NCBI GenBank assembly: GCA_964502145.1
Contig: CAZCVI010000005.1
Span: forward strand, 62,001 to 126,000
Reading direction: 5' to 3'
Origin: CAZCVI01 sp964502145
GTDB taxonomy: Bacteria > Acidobacteriota > Aminicenantia > UBA2199
DNA length: 64,000 bases
A program made the translations under genes and the position numbers. Below are positions 47,481 to 56,807 of this stretch, piece by piece (position 1 is the stretch's first letter; each line of letters starts with the position of its first letter). A model generated the notes under the pieces. That model saw only the letters and a program-made list of their open reading frames with translations. It was not told the origin of the DNA and did not search any database.

Positions 47481-48476
47481 GTGATTCTTAACAAATTGGG
47501 AAATGCAGATATACAGTTATCTTGTATCGGACTCGGCACGTGGGCAATAGGTGGTGCCTATCAAGACGGTTGGGGTGATCAGGATGACAACGATTCGATA
47601 GCTACTATCCGACGGGCTATAGACCTGGGGATAAACTGGCTTGATACCGCGCCTGTTTACGGGTTGGGGCATTCAGAGGAAGTCGTGGGGCAAGCACTCG
47701 GAGGGTTAAGAAATAAAGTATATATCTCCTCCAAATGTGGTATGTGTTGGGATGCCAATAGAAACGTGTTATTTCGTCTCAAAAAAGAGAGTGTTCGTGC
47801 TGAAGTGGAAGATAGTTTGAGAAGGTTGAATACCGATATCATTGACCTCTATCAGATACATAAACCAAATCCTGAGATGGATATTGAGGAGGCATGGGAT
47901 ACATTGGCGGAACTTTCAAAAGAAGGAAAAATTCGTTATGCCGGGGTATCCAGCTTCTCACTTGAGCAACTCAAACGTGTCCACGCTATTCATCCAGTTT
48001 CTTTTTTTCAACCAGAATACAGTATGCTTGAACCTGCTATTGAAAATAATGGGATTTTGGATTTTTGTTGTTTAAATAATATTGGTGTTATTACTTTCAG
48101 TTCAATGGGTAGGGGGTTTTTGACTGGAAAATTTACCCGGGAAAAATTTGAAAGTCTTCCTGCGGATGATTTCCGTCGTACCACAGACATCTTTTTTAAA
48201 GAACCCAATTTTAGCTTAAATCTTAAACTGGTGGACAGTATACGTCCTTTTGCCGAAAGGAATAACAAGACTGTGGCGCAGTTGGCGATTGCATGGGTAA
48301 ATAGGCGGCCAGAAGTGACTTCTGCCATTGTGGGAGCCAGAACTCCTTCACAAATCGAACAAACGGCTCCAGCAGGAGATTGGGTTCTAACTAACGAGGA
48401 GATTACTGCGCTTGATTCGATTGTTAAAGGACACCAGGAGTTATTGATCAAAGAAAATGCTCATACTTGGACTTAG
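47481..48476 (+). CDS. Aldo/keto reductase
   Basis: 331 residues of the AKR (beta/alpha)8 family. The catalytic tetrad is present: Asp55 and Tyr60 (WLDTAPVYG), Lys85 (YISSKCG) and His127 (YQIHKPNP), with a C-terminal NADPH-binding segment (VGARTPSQIEQ). GTG at 47481 is preferred: GGAGGAG lies just upstream, and upstream in-frame codons overlap the NRPS gene. Only 31 bp after the NRPS stop, it is probably cotranscribed and could reduce the released peptide aldehyde to an alcohol or supply a precursor; that pairing is inference. Confidence 0.9.
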   Translation: MILNKLGNADIQLSCIGLGTWAIGGAYQDGWGDQDDNDSIATIRRAIDLGINWLDTAPVYGLGHSEEVVGQALGGLRNKVYISSKCGMCWDANRNVLFRLKKESVRAEVEDSLRRLNTDIIDLYQIHKPNPEMDIEEAWDTLAELSKEGKIRYAGVSSFSLEQLKRVHAIHPVSFFQPEYSMLEPAIENNGILDFCCLNNIGVITFSSMGRGFLTGKFTREKFESLPADDFRRTTDIFFKEPNFSLNLKLVDSIRPFAERNNKTVAQLAIAWVNRRPEVTSAIVGARTPSQIEQTAPAGDWVLTNEEITALDSIVKGHQELLIKENAHTWT

Positions 48477-48536
48477 TTAGTTCACACTTTTTGGAATAGG
48501 CGTATTTGCAAAGCAGTTTTCTGCCATTAGCAGCCA

Positions 48537-48565
48537 TTGACATCTTTTGCTCCATGTATTAAAAT
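48537..48565 (+). promoter_or_regulatory. Promoter for folD
   Basis: TTGACA (48537-48542), 17-bp spacer, TAAAAT (48560-48565), 31 bp before the ATG at 48596. Confidence 0.7.
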
Positions 48566-48595
48566 GAACTTTTATATATTAAATTGGAGAAGCAA

Positions 48596-49474
48596 ATGAC
48601 TGCACAATTGATTGATGGTAAAAAAATAGCTGCTGCTATTCATGAAGAGATCAAGCTGGAAGTAGCTGAGATGAAAGCCAAATACGGCAAGGTCCCGGGT
48701 ATTGCCACGGTACTGGTAGGGGAGCGGAAAGATTCGCAATCCTATGTGAAGTCCAAGAAGAAAGCGTGCAAACATGCGGGTATAAACTCTTTTAGCCATG
48801 ATCTGCCGGAAGATATCAGTCAAGAAGAGTTATTGAAAATTGTGCAGGACCTTAATGCCAATCCTGATGTTCATGGTATTCTGGTACAATTGCCGTTACC
48901 GAAACATATTGATGATGAAGTGATTTTGGCGGCTATTAGTTTGGAAAAAGATGTGGATGGATTTCATCCGATTAATATTGGGCAGTTATGCATGAAACGT
49001 CGGGAACCTTTGTTTGTACCCTGTACGCCCAAGGGGTGTATCGAACTGCTGAACCGCCTGAATGTAAAGATCGAAGGGAAACATGCGGTGGTATTGGGAA
49101 GGAGTAATATAGTGGGTTTACCGGTGGCGATGCTTTTGCTGCACCGTAATGCCACGGTGACGATATGCCACTCTCGTACCCAGGATTTACCTGCTGTGGT
49201 TCGGCAGGCAGATATTCTTATTGCTGCTGTAGGCCGGGCTGAAATGGTTAAAGGGGACTGGATTAAACCGGGGGCCGTGGTTATTGATGTGGGAGTTAAT
49301 GCTGTAGATGATCCCAGTAGTGAAAAGGGTTTCAGATTGGTGGGAGATGTGTCTTTTGCTGAGGCTCAAGAAGTGGCTTCGGCCATTACACCAGTTCCTG
49401 GTGGTGTTGGTCCGATGACCATTGCCATGTTGTTGCGCAATACGGTGGACAGTGCCAAACGCTTTATCAAATAA
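48596..49474 (+). CDS. folD: Bifunctional methylene-THF dehydrogenase/methenyl-THF cyclohydrolase FolD
   Basis: 292 residues. FolD signatures: catalytic Tyr50-x3-Lys54 (SYVKSKKKAC), VQLPLPKHIDDE, DVDGFHPINIG, the GRSNIVGLPVAMLL dinucleotide motif and PVPGGVGPMTIAMLL near the C-terminus. It interconverts methylene-, methenyl- and formyl-tetrahydrofolate in the cytosol, supplying one-carbon units. ATG at 48596 has a ribosome-binding site (TTGGAGAAG); an in-frame ATG 12 bp upstream overlaps it. Own promoter; not part of the NRPS unit. Confidence 0.97.
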   Translation: MTAQLIDGKKIAAAIHEEIKLEVAEMKAKYGKVPGIATVLVGERKDSQSYVKSKKKACKHAGINSFSHDLPEDISQEELLKIVQDLNANPDVHGILVQLPLPKHIDDEVILAAISLEKDVDGFHPINIGQLCMKRREPLFVPCTPKGCIELLNRLNVKIEGKHAVVLGRSNIVGLPVAMLLLHRNATVTICHSRTQDLPAVVRQADILIAAVGRAEMVKGDWIKPGAVVIDVGVNAVDDPSSEKGFRLVGDVSFAEAQEVASAITPVPGGVGPMTIAMLLRNTVDSAKRFIK

Positions 49475-49603
49475 AAAATAAAAAAATATTGCTAAAAGGC
49501 TTTAAAAATAATAACAAATCTGTTATCTTTAAGGACTTGTGTAAATTAAATTCTTTAATACTTACTCGATCATAATGAGGGTAAGTCAACTGGAGTTGAT
49601 AAT

Positions 49604-50785
49604 ATGAGTCTTATAACAGAAACAAATGTGAATGGCTTGGTGGAAACAACTGGCGAGATTGAAGCCGCCGGACCCCTTGGCATTGACGATGTCAAAGGGT
49701 TCAGTTTCTCCGCGATTTCGACGTTTAAGTCCTGCCCGAAAGCTTTTGAGTTCAAGTACATCAAAAAGCTTCCCGAAGCATTCAAGTCTATTGAAGCTTA
49801 TATGGGAAGCTGCGTCCACGAGGTATTGGAATGGGCCTATAAGTTACGGCAGGAAGGGCATGACGCTTTAATGAGTGAAGCCTTGGAACAATATAGTAAG
49901 GTGTGGTACAACGGGGACCTGGATCACCTGAAGATAGTCAAAGAGGATAAGGTGAGGGCGGATTATTATGCCCAGGGACGCGAGTATATCGGCAATTTTT
50001 TTAATCGGGTTTTCCCCAATGATTTGAGCACAACTCTATACTTGGAACAACGATTCGAGATTCCGATGAATGCGGCTGGAGATGCGGTGGTGTACCGGGG
50101 TGTTATCGACCGCATTGCAAAAGGGATGGACGGAACCATCCGGGTAACGGATTATAAAACGGGAAAAGTGGACCATCCGTTGGATACGCTGCAATTGCCC
50201 TCCTATGCACTCTATATTTTTATGCATAATATTGATCAGGAAATCGAGCTGTGTTACGAGGATCTCCGGGAACATCGGACGGTAGTGGTTCGTTTTAACC
50301 GCAAAGAAGTTAAAAAGGTTCGGGAATCACTGGAACGGGAGATGTCGGCGATACGCGCCACATTGCCGGAAGGTTTTGTCACTAATCCATCAATCTTGTG
50401 CCTCTGGTGCGGGTACAATCAGATATGCGACAATCCCCATGAATCAGTGAATCCAAAGAAGACTGTTGCAACCACTGTTCGTGCCACATCTTCACTGGGA
50501 ACGAATGGAGATTTCCAGGGTGCTTGCCCGTTGTGTGGGGGTGAGTTGGCTGAAAAGAAAGGCAAGTTCGGTCCTTTTCTGGGCTGTAGGAACTACCCGG
50601 AATGCCGGTATACCCGTGATTTGGGACGCACTGGGGGTGATCCTATTAAAGACCCGGATGTGGATGGGAAAGATATCTGCCCAGAATGCGGCGGTCTGTT
50701 AAAACAAAGAAAAGGGAAATACGGGGCGTTTATGGGCTGCTCCAATTACCCGGAATGCCGTTTTTCTAGACAGATAACCACTTAA
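49604..50785 (+). CDS. RecB/Cas4-like PD-(D/E)xK nuclease with two topoisomerase-type zinc ribbons
   Basis: 393 residues. RecB-family nuclease domain: FSAISTFKSCPKAFEFKYI with the first cluster Cys44, GVIDRI (about 165-170), DYKTGK (about 183-188) and C266-x2-C269-x5-C275, so a 4Fe-4S cluster of AddB/Cas4 type is likely. The C-terminus adds two topoisomerase I-type zinc ribbons (about 307-332 and 364-388), each with CPxCGG and GCxNYPEC. The combination suggests a nuclease that handles single-stranded or nicked DNA ends. No cas genes or CRISPR array are in the window, and it is not next to the restriction genes. Family call firm, role unknown. Confidence 0.85.
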   Translation: MSLITETNVNGLVETTGEIEAAGPLGIDDVKGFSFSAISTFKSCPKAFEFKYIKKLPEAFKSIEAYMGSCVHEVLEWAYKLRQEGHDALMSEALEQYSKVWYNGDLDHLKIVKEDKVRADYYAQGREYIGNFFNRVFPNDLSTTLYLEQRFEIPMNAAGDAVVYRGVIDRIAKGMDGTIRVTDYKTGKVDHPLDTLQLPSYALYIFMHNIDQEIELCYEDLREHRTVVVRFNRKEVKKVRESLEREMSAIRATLPEGFVTNPSILCLWCGYNQICDNPHESVNPKKTVATTVRATSSLGTNGDFQGACPLCGGELAEKKGKFGPFLGCRNYPECRYTRDLGRTGGDPIKDPDVDGKDICPECGGLLKQRKGKYGAFMGCSNYPECRFSRQITT

Positions 50786-50794
50786 GTTCAATCT

Positions 50795-52249
50795 TTAGGT
50801 GTCTTTGGAATGTTTGGTGAAGCCGGTGACAACCAGAATGGAGACCACGGTAAAGAATATGGCAGCGTATACCTTGTCGATGGCAAATCCCATAAAGACA
50901 GTAATTTCATTTTTAAACACGACAAAAGCGACTGAAGATACGGCAGCGGCAATCATGGCGGTACTGACTGCCTGGGGCGTGGGTTTAGGAATGAACCCTT
51001 TAACATGGTAGAGGCCCATCAGTATGGCAATGGCAGCGGAAGCTCGAATGGCGTAGGTAATATAAGCGGTGTCTAATAAGGAACCTCTTAAAAAGATGGC
51101 CAAGGGAATGGAAATGAGCCCGGTAATAATAACGAAGTTCTTTGAAACTTGGAGAATCTTGCGATCCTCGGCTTCTTTTTTGAATACGAGTTGATAGATG
51201 TCCCGGGTCATGATGGTGCTGACGGCGAACATGACGGGGGCAATGGTGGAAACAATGGCGGAAAGAATTCCGGCCATGGCCAAACCACTGAGCCAGGGGG
51301 GTAGAAAATTGCTGCTCATTAAAAGGTAGGGGAGGGTTTCCTGGGAAGTGGGGGGCTGGCCACCAAAGATTCCGGTTCGGACGGCAATGGCCAATGTGGT
51401 CACAATGAACCCGATGGGGGCAATGAATAGGGCACTGAACATGGCGGAACGTTTGGCGGTGTGAATATCACGGGCGGCAAACACGGGCTGAATGGACGCT
51501 TGGGATGCAAATCCGGCGAGTATACCACCGATTAGCCAGGAAATCACGGGGCCGTAACCGAGGGAAAGTGGATTTCTGAAATTGGCCACCTGGTCGGCGG
51601 GTAATACTTCGGCCAGTTTGGTAAATAATCCACCGTAGCCCCCGGTTTTAATCAATACCAGTATGAATACGGTGATCAAGGTGACATATAACAAGATGAA
51701 CTGCACGAAATTGGTCAGCGCGATGCTGTGCATGCCGCCGAAATAAACGTAAATGGTGATGAGGATACCGGAAACAATGACAGCGGTGGTATAGTCAATA
51801 TGCAACACCTGGGCGGCAATACTACCGATGGTTTGAAACTGGATATAACCGAGAATGACAAAGGCGGCGGCAAAACTGAGGGAGGTGATGATGCGGGTTC
51901 TACGGTTAAAAATTTTCTCCATCATTTCGCCCACGGTATGAACGTTGTTTTTCCGGTACACGGAAGCCAGGGTGAAGCCGAAGATTACCATGCCAATGGC
52001 TGTGGAGATGTTATACCAGATAGGAAAAAAACCACTGGTGTATGCTTTTTCGGCTGTTCCCACGGTGCTCATGCCACCGACCCATTCGCCGGCGATGGCG
52101 GCGGTGCAGAGGACGATTCCGAGATTACGTCCAGCGATTAAAAAGTCTGTGGAATTGCGGGAATACCTGCGGGCAAATAAGCCCAAGCCTACGAGGAGTA
52201 TAAAATAATCCACGATTATGATTAACTGTGTATTAATGGAAATAGGCAT
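50795..52249 (-). CDS. Sodium:solute symporter (SSS family)
   Basis: 484 residues with about 13 membrane segments. SSS signatures include AGRNLGIVLCTAAIAGEWVGGMSTVG near residue 40, FASQASIQPVFAARD in the middle, and GLAMAGILSAIVSTIAPVMFAVST. It probably imports an organic solute with sodium; substrate cannot be read from sequence, although proline/pantothenate-type members are closest in layout. Convergent with the nuclease gene (9-bp gap) and divergent from the YigZ-like gene. Confidence 0.9.
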   Translation of the reverse strand: MPISINTQLIIIVDYFILLVGLGLFARRYSRNSTDFLIAGRNLGIVLCTAAIAGEWVGGMSTVGTAEKAYTSGFFPIWYNISTAIGMVIFGFTLASVYRKNNVHTVGEMMEKIFNRRTRIITSLSFAAAFVILGYIQFQTIGSIAAQVLHIDYTTAVIVSGILITIYVYFGGMHSIALTNFVQFILLYVTLITVFILVLIKTGGYGGLFTKLAEVLPADQVANFRNPLSLGYGPVISWLIGGILAGFASQASIQPVFAARDIHTAKRSAMFSALFIAPIGFIVTTLAIAVRTGIFGGQPPTSQETLPYLLMSSNFLPPWLSGLAMAGILSAIVSTIAPVMFAVSTIMTRDIYQLVFKKEAEDRKILQVSKNFVIITGLISIPLAIFLRGSLLDTAYITYAIRASAAIAILMGLYHVKGFIPKPTPQAVSTAMIAAAVSSVAFVVFKNEITVFMGFAIDKVYAAIFFTVVSILVVTGFTKHSKDT

Positions 52250-52283
52250 GATATCTTTTCCTTGAATTAGAAATTAAAGGAAA

Positions 52284-52312
52284 ATATTACACGTTTCCCA
52301 TGGTAAAGTCAA
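52284..52312 (-). promoter_or_regulatory. Promoter for the sodium symporter gene
   Basis: Minus strand TTGACT (52312-52307), 17-bp spacer, TAATAT (52289-52284), 35 bp upstream of the start codon. Back to back with the promoter of the divergent gene. Confidence 0.65.
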
Positions 52313-52367
52313 TAGAATTTTTATTTCCGGTGAGGTCAACAATCTTTAAAGAAGAATGGCAATCCTA

Positions 52368-52396
52368 TTGACAGGAACTGGAAAGCGCTATATTAT
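52368..52396 (+). promoter_or_regulatory. Promoter for the YigZ/IMPACT gene
   Basis: TTGACA (52368-52373), 17-bp spacer, TATTAT (52391-52396), 52 bp upstream of the ATG. Confidence 0.7.
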
Positions 52397-52447
52397 TAGA
52401 AATTAATGTGAAAATGAGGCTGGTATGGGGCTTCAGAAGGAAGATAA

Positions 52448-53071
52448 ATGCCGGGTGAAAAAGAATTTTTTGTGACAATTGACAGCGCGTGTGGGCCGGA
52501 GGAGTTCAGGGAGAAGAATTCTCGGTTTATTTCTTTTGTTTTCCCGGTGACTAGTGCGGAAGAAGCGGATGGGGTAGTCTCCCGCTTGCGCAAAGAGTAC
52601 CGCGACGCCAACCATGTGTGTTTTGCTTTTCGATTGGGCAATGAAAAAGGCGAGGAAGCCTATTTTCGTTTTAGCGATGATGGTGAACCGGGGAGCACGG
52701 CGGGGTTTCCAATTTACAATGAGATTAAAAGCAAGGATTATTTGAATGTGCTGGTGGCGGTGGTGCGGTATTTCGGGGGGATCAAACTGGGTACGGGAGG
52801 TCTGGTGAGGGCGTACGCGGCTGGTGCCAGAAAGGTGCTGGATATCTCGTCTGCGGTGACGGTTTATATTAAAAAAGAGGTGGCTCTGAACTTCCCCTAT
52901 GATTTGACGGGTGAAATCATGCAGGTGGTGCAACGTTTTTCCCTGGATATCCTGCACCGGGAATATAGGGCGAACGGGGTAGCGCTGAAACTGGCGGTTC
53001 CGGTAGCACAAATGGCGAATGTCGCCAAAGCGGTGACGGATATGAGCGGCGGTAAGATTTCTATTGAATAA
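52448..53071 (+). CDS. YigZ/IMPACT family protein
   Basis: 207 residues: an N-terminal UPF0029/IMPACT domain with REKNSRFISFVFPVTS, the DDGEPGSTAGFPI loop and VVRYFGGIKLGTGGLVRAYA, followed by a small C-terminal DUF1949-type ferredoxin-like domain (about 140-207). Widespread in bacteria; a role in translation or protein turnover is proposed for relatives, but not established here. Ribosome-binding site GAAGGAAG. Single-gene unit with its own promoter. Confidence 0.93.
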   Translation: MPGEKEFFVTIDSACGPEEFREKNSRFISFVFPVTSAEEADGVVSRLRKEYRDANHVCFAFRLGNEKGEEAYFRFSDDGEPGSTAGFPIYNEIKSKDYLNVLVAVVRYFGGIKLGTGGLVRAYAAGARKVLDISSAVTVYIKKEVALNFPYDLTGEIMQVVQRFSLDILHREYRANGVALKLAVPVAQMANVAKAVTDMSGGKISIE

Positions 53072-53109
53072 AAAGATATTAACCAAAAATAATTACTATT
53101 GTGATCCTG

Positions 53110-53138
53110 TTGACTTTCTGAAAGATGTTAATTATAAT
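53110..53138 (+). promoter_or_regulatory. Promoter for the aminotransferase gene
   Basis: TTGACT (53110-53115), 17-bp spacer, TATAAT (53133-53138). The leader to the ATG at 53277 is about 135 nt. Confidence 0.7.
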
Positions 53139-53276
53139 AAGAAGTTGGAAGTGGAGACTCTTTAAATTCGGGTGCAAAATATATGATGATGCATCGGGAT
53201 GTATTATGAGGGTGCAGGCGAAAAATTATATGCAGGATGTTTTGGCAGATGCGTGACGGAGGTTAATAGGTGTTAA

Positions 53277-54482
53277 ATGGAAGAAGAAAGAGCAATTTCA
53301 AAAATAAAGACCCACACATTTTTTAATATTGGCACTCAACGCGCCCTTTATGATAAGATCGGGGGGTATATCACCAAGGAATTCTATATCCAGGAGTATA
53401 TGAAAATATTGAAGGAAAGGCATAAACTGGAAAAAATCTACCGCTTTGATCTGGGACAGAGTTGCGACGGTTGTACGGATGCGGTGGTGGAACGATTCAA
53501 GGAACTGAGCCAGGGTGATATCAAGGAGTACGTGAAGAATTACCCGGAATTTATCTGCCTGGATTTACGAAAAAAAATCGCGGAATTGCACGGTATTTTT
53601 CCTGAATGGATTCAATTGTCTGCGGGTTTGGAACAGATGCTCAGTAATATTGCCTCGGCCTTTCTGGAATTAAATGATCGTATCATGGTGAATACACCCT
53701 CTTTTTTTCTTTTCGATGAGTATTCCAAACGTATGGGGGCGGTGCCGATATTTTTGCATTTGAAAGAAGAGGATAACTTTTCGTGGACGCCGGAAGTATT
53801 CGAGGAGTATAGAAAAATATTGCGGCGGCTAAATCCAAAATTGATCTGGATTGCTAATCCCAATAATCCCACGGGGGTTTTTAGTCCGATTGAAATGGTG
53901 GAGGAGATTGTGCGCGACGCGGCTGATCATTATGCGTTTGTCGTGCTGGATGAAGCGTATGGAGAGTACACGGATGTGGCGGGAGGGGTTCGTTCGGCAT
54001 CGTCTCTTTTGCATAAATACAGTAATTTAATCGTGTTGCGAACTTTTTCTAAAGCGTATGGCTTGGCCAACATGCGGGTGGGTTATGCCATGTGCGGGAA
54101 CAGTGATATCCAGCGGGCACTGCGGATTCACCGGGCTAATTTTCCTATTACCCAGCTCTCCTTTGATTTTGCCGCCCTGGCCCTGGAGCAAATGGAGTAC
54201 CTTAACACGGTGCGCACAAATGTAAAAAAAAGAAACCGCTTCTTGGTCAATAAACTAAAAACCTTGCCTCATATTGTGTATATTAATTCGGAAACGAACA
54301 TCATGATGCTCCGACACCAGGATTTTTCCGCGCTTAAGTTGATGAACTTTTTGGAACGGTTTGGAATCATCGTGGCCAAAGTACCTGGGGAAGATGTGTT
54401 ATTGCAACGGTATATCCGTGCGACTCTGGGAACTAAAGAGGAATTGGAATTTTTTGTCGACGTGCTGAAAAAATCAGGTTAG
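53277..54482 (+). CDS. PLP-dependent aminotransferase, class I/II (HisC-like)
   Basis: 401 residues of fold-type I. The PLP lysine lies in RTFSKAYGLANMRVGY; NPNNPTGV and VVLDEAYGEY give the cofactor-binding Asn and Asp/Tyr. A C-terminal VLLQRYIRATLGTKEELE segment carries the substrate-binding Arg, as in histidinol-phosphate aminotransferases. The first 60 residues form an extension longer than in typical HisC. No his genes are adjacent, so it may serve another amino-acid or phosphonate pathway. The ribosome-binding site (GGAGG) is 14 nt upstream, rather far. Confidence 0.88.
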   Translation: MEEERAISKIKTHTFFNIGTQRALYDKIGGYITKEFYIQEYMKILKERHKLEKIYRFDLGQSCDGCTDAVVERFKELSQGDIKEYVKNYPEFICLDLRKKIAELHGIFPEWIQLSAGLEQMLSNIASAFLELNDRIMVNTPSFFLFDEYSKRMGAVPIFLHLKEEDNFSWTPEVFEEYRKILRRLNPKLIWIANPNNPTGVFSPIEMVEEIVRDAADHYAFVVLDEAYGEYTDVAGGVRSASSLLHKYSNLIVLRTFSKAYGLANMRVGYAMCGNSDIQRALRIHRANFPITQLSFDFAALALEQMEYLNTVRTNVKKRNRFLVNKLKTLPHIVYINSETNIMMLRHQDFSALKLMNFLERFGIIVAKVPGEDVLLQRYIRATLGTKEELEFFVDVLKKSG

Positions 54483-56806
54483 GGTTCCGGCTGGATGTAC
54501 GCTAATTTATGATCTTTTCCTTCGATGATCTGGTGGAGTGAATTGGCCAGCTTGAGCAAGGAGTAGGGCTTTTGGATGAATCCGTTGACTCCCAGTTCCA
54601 TGATTGATTCGATGCGTCCGTTTTGTTTGAAACCGGAAGCCAGCAATACTTTTACATCTTTATTGATCTTAGCCAGTTCGATATAGGCTTGTTTACCGGA
54701 CATTTTGGGCATGATCATGTCCAATAGGACAGCTTTTATTTCATCTTTATGGGTGTTGTATAATTGTACGCCTTCCTCGCCGTTTTCCGCCAGAAGAACA
54801 AAATAACCGCACTCTTCCAGAATCGATTTGGCGGTTTGGCGCATGATTTCCTCGTCATCAATGACCAGTATCAATCCTTCTCCCATGAATATCTCTTCGC
54901 TGGGTTGGTTTTGTTTTTCCAGAAAAACACTGGAATGAACGGGCAGGTAGATGTGGAAGGTAGTGCCGATTCCTTCTTGGGAATAGACATCAATAAAGCC
55001 CTTGTGTTGCGTGATGATATTGTACACCATGGCCAGTCCCAGCCCGGTGCCTTTGCCATCTTTTTTGGTGGTGAAAAAGGGATCGAATATTTTGCCCAGT
55101 GTTTTGGAATTCATGCCTACGCCGGTATCATCGACTGAAATCCGCCAGAATTCCTCGTCCCTGCTTTCATTGTGTTGCTGGGGGGGGTGGAAGGTATACT
55201 TATCGGTTTTGATTTTTTCCAGGGTGATATTTAAATAGCCGCCGAATTTTTCTCCTTCGTGTCTCATCAGGGTCATGGCATGGTAGGCATTGATGCAGAG
55301 GTTGAGGAGTGATTGTTCGATCTGGGTGGCGTCGACATTGGTTATGGCTGGTTCTTTGGTAAAAATAGCATTGATCTCAATGCTTTTATCAAAGGTATTC
55401 TTGCATATTTTGATCGTACTTTTGATGATGGTGTTTAAATCGGTGGGGGCGAATAAGAGTTCCTGTTTGCGGGTTAAGGAGAGGAGGTGTTGAACCATAT
55501 CGGAAGCACGGTTGGCTGAATCTTCGATAGTGTTAAAGTATTTTTCCACCTCGGACTGGGTAACTTCCCGTTTTTTGGATACTTTATATTTGAATAAGGA
55601 GATGGTGCCGATGATACCGCCGAGAACATTGTTAAAATCATGGGCCAGGCCACCAGCCAGTGTGCCCACGGTCTCCATTTTCTGGGATTGGCGCAATTGC
55701 TGTTCTTTCGATTCAATTTCGGTTACATTGTTGATCATGAATACGAATCTGGGAGTCTGGGTATCTAATAATGGAAATATGGTCACGTTGAGATAGAGAG
55801 TATTCTCCTTGATTTTGAGTGATTCTTTATAGAATTGGATTGTTTTTTGCGAGCGGTACACATTCGAGATAGGTTCTTTGTACTTTTCAAAAGCCGGTAG
55901 TAAATCCCAGAGGAATTTTCCTTTGGCTTGATTGGGTTCTATCCCCGTTAATTGTACGGCTGCTTTATTCCATTGGGTGACGATGCCGTCTTTTTCGATA
56001 GTAATTAAAATGGAGGGCATAGATTCCATGACGCTGCTGAGGAAGAATTCGGTGGTTTTTAGTTCGTTTTCCACCCGATCACGTTGGGTATCCCGTTTCT
56101 GGATTTGTGACATCATGTCGTTGAAGCTGTCGTATAACATGCCTACTTCGTCGTTATTCATTTTTTGGACGCGAATGGAATAGTTCCCTTCGCTGGAAAC
56201 TTTTCTGGTGGCGTGGCCCAAGGCTAGGATTGGTTTGGAGATGATAGCTTGTAATTTGGTTGCCAGTAACAGTGACAGGGGTAATAAGATGACTATCATC
56301 AATATCATGGTAATAAGTAAATTTCTAATTTTTGAATCCAGCTCTTTGGTGGATACACGGAGATACAATGTACCAAATTTTTTATTTTTATGGATGATTT
56401 GGCGAAAAACATGGAGGTGCTTGTCTCTAAATTCAATGATAGGAGTTTGGGGTACGGGGGGTATTTCTATTTTGTCTGAATTCGACCTGTTCCAGTTAAT
56501 TAACAATTCATCATTTTCGCCGAAAACGAAAATGTTTTTGGTTGCAGGGATTTCGCCTGTGAATTTTTCGATCTCATCTTTACCTTCTTTTACAATATCT
56601 GTAGAGAAGGAGAGCACGGAAACCAGACCGTTTCCAAAAACATTGGCAATAGTGCTTGTTTCGGTCATAAAAGAATGACGCAGAGTGGATTGGTTGTGGT
56701 AGATAATGATGCCAAAGCCGATGAATAAGATGAAGAGGGTGATGGATATAATGATAGCGATCAACTTGTGTTTTATTTTAAGATTTCCGATCTTCTTCAT
56801 TTTCAT
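54479..56806 (-). CDS. Hybrid sensor histidine kinase with HAMP, PAS and receiver domains
   Basis: 775 residues from ATG 56806. Two membrane helices (about 12-38 and 165-190) enclose an extracytoplasmic sensor. Then follow HAMP (about 190-240), PAS (about 260-375), a HisKA dimerisation domain with the phospho-acceptor His389 (GGLAHDFNNVLGGIIG), a HATPase with N-box, DTGVGMNS and GKGTGLGLAMV, and a C-terminal receiver whose phospho-acceptor is Asp696 (LLDMIMPKMSG). The start one base after the YfiR-like stop codon is preferred over ATG 56830. It pairs with the periplasmic YfiR-like protein encoded upstream. Terminates tail-to-tail with the aminotransferase gene (4-bp overlap). No separate output regulator is adjacent. 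Confidence 0.92.
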   Translation of the reverse strand: MKMKKIGNLKIKHKLIAIIISITLFILFIGFGIIIYHNQSTLRHSFMTETSTIANVFGNGLVSVLSFSTDIVKEGKDEIEKFTGEIPATKNIFVFGENDELLINWNRSNSDKIEIPPVPQTPIIEFRDKHLHVFRQIIHKNKKFGTLYLRVSTKELDSKIRNLLITMILMIVILLPLSLLLATKLQAIISKPILALGHATRKVSSEGNYSIRVQKMNNDEVGMLYDSFNDMMSQIQKRDTQRDRVENELKTTEFFLSSVMESMPSILITIEKDGIVTQWNKAAVQLTGIEPNQAKGKFLWDLLPAFEKYKEPISNVYRSQKTIQFYKESLKIKENTLYLNVTIFPLLDTQTPRFVFMINNVTEIESKEQQLRQSQKMETVGTLAGGLAHDFNNVLGGIIGTISLFKYKVSKKREVTQSEVEKYFNTIEDSANRASDMVQHLLSLTRKQELLFAPTDLNTIIKSTIKICKNTFDKSIEINAIFTKEPAITNVDATQIEQSLLNLCINAYHAMTLMRHEGEKFGGYLNITLEKIKTDKYTFHPPQQHNESRDEEFWRISVDDTGVGMNSKTLGKIFDPFFTTKKDGKGTGLGLAMVYNIITQHKGFIDVYSQEGIGTTFHIYLPVHSSVFLEKQNQPSEEIFMGEGLILVIDDEEIMRQTAKSILEECGYFVLLAENGEEGVQLYNTHKDEIKAVLLDMIMPKMSGKQAYIELAKINKDVKVLLASGFKQNGRIESIMELGVNGFIQKPYSLLKLANSLHQIIEGKDHKLAYIQPEP

Positions 56807-56807
56807 T

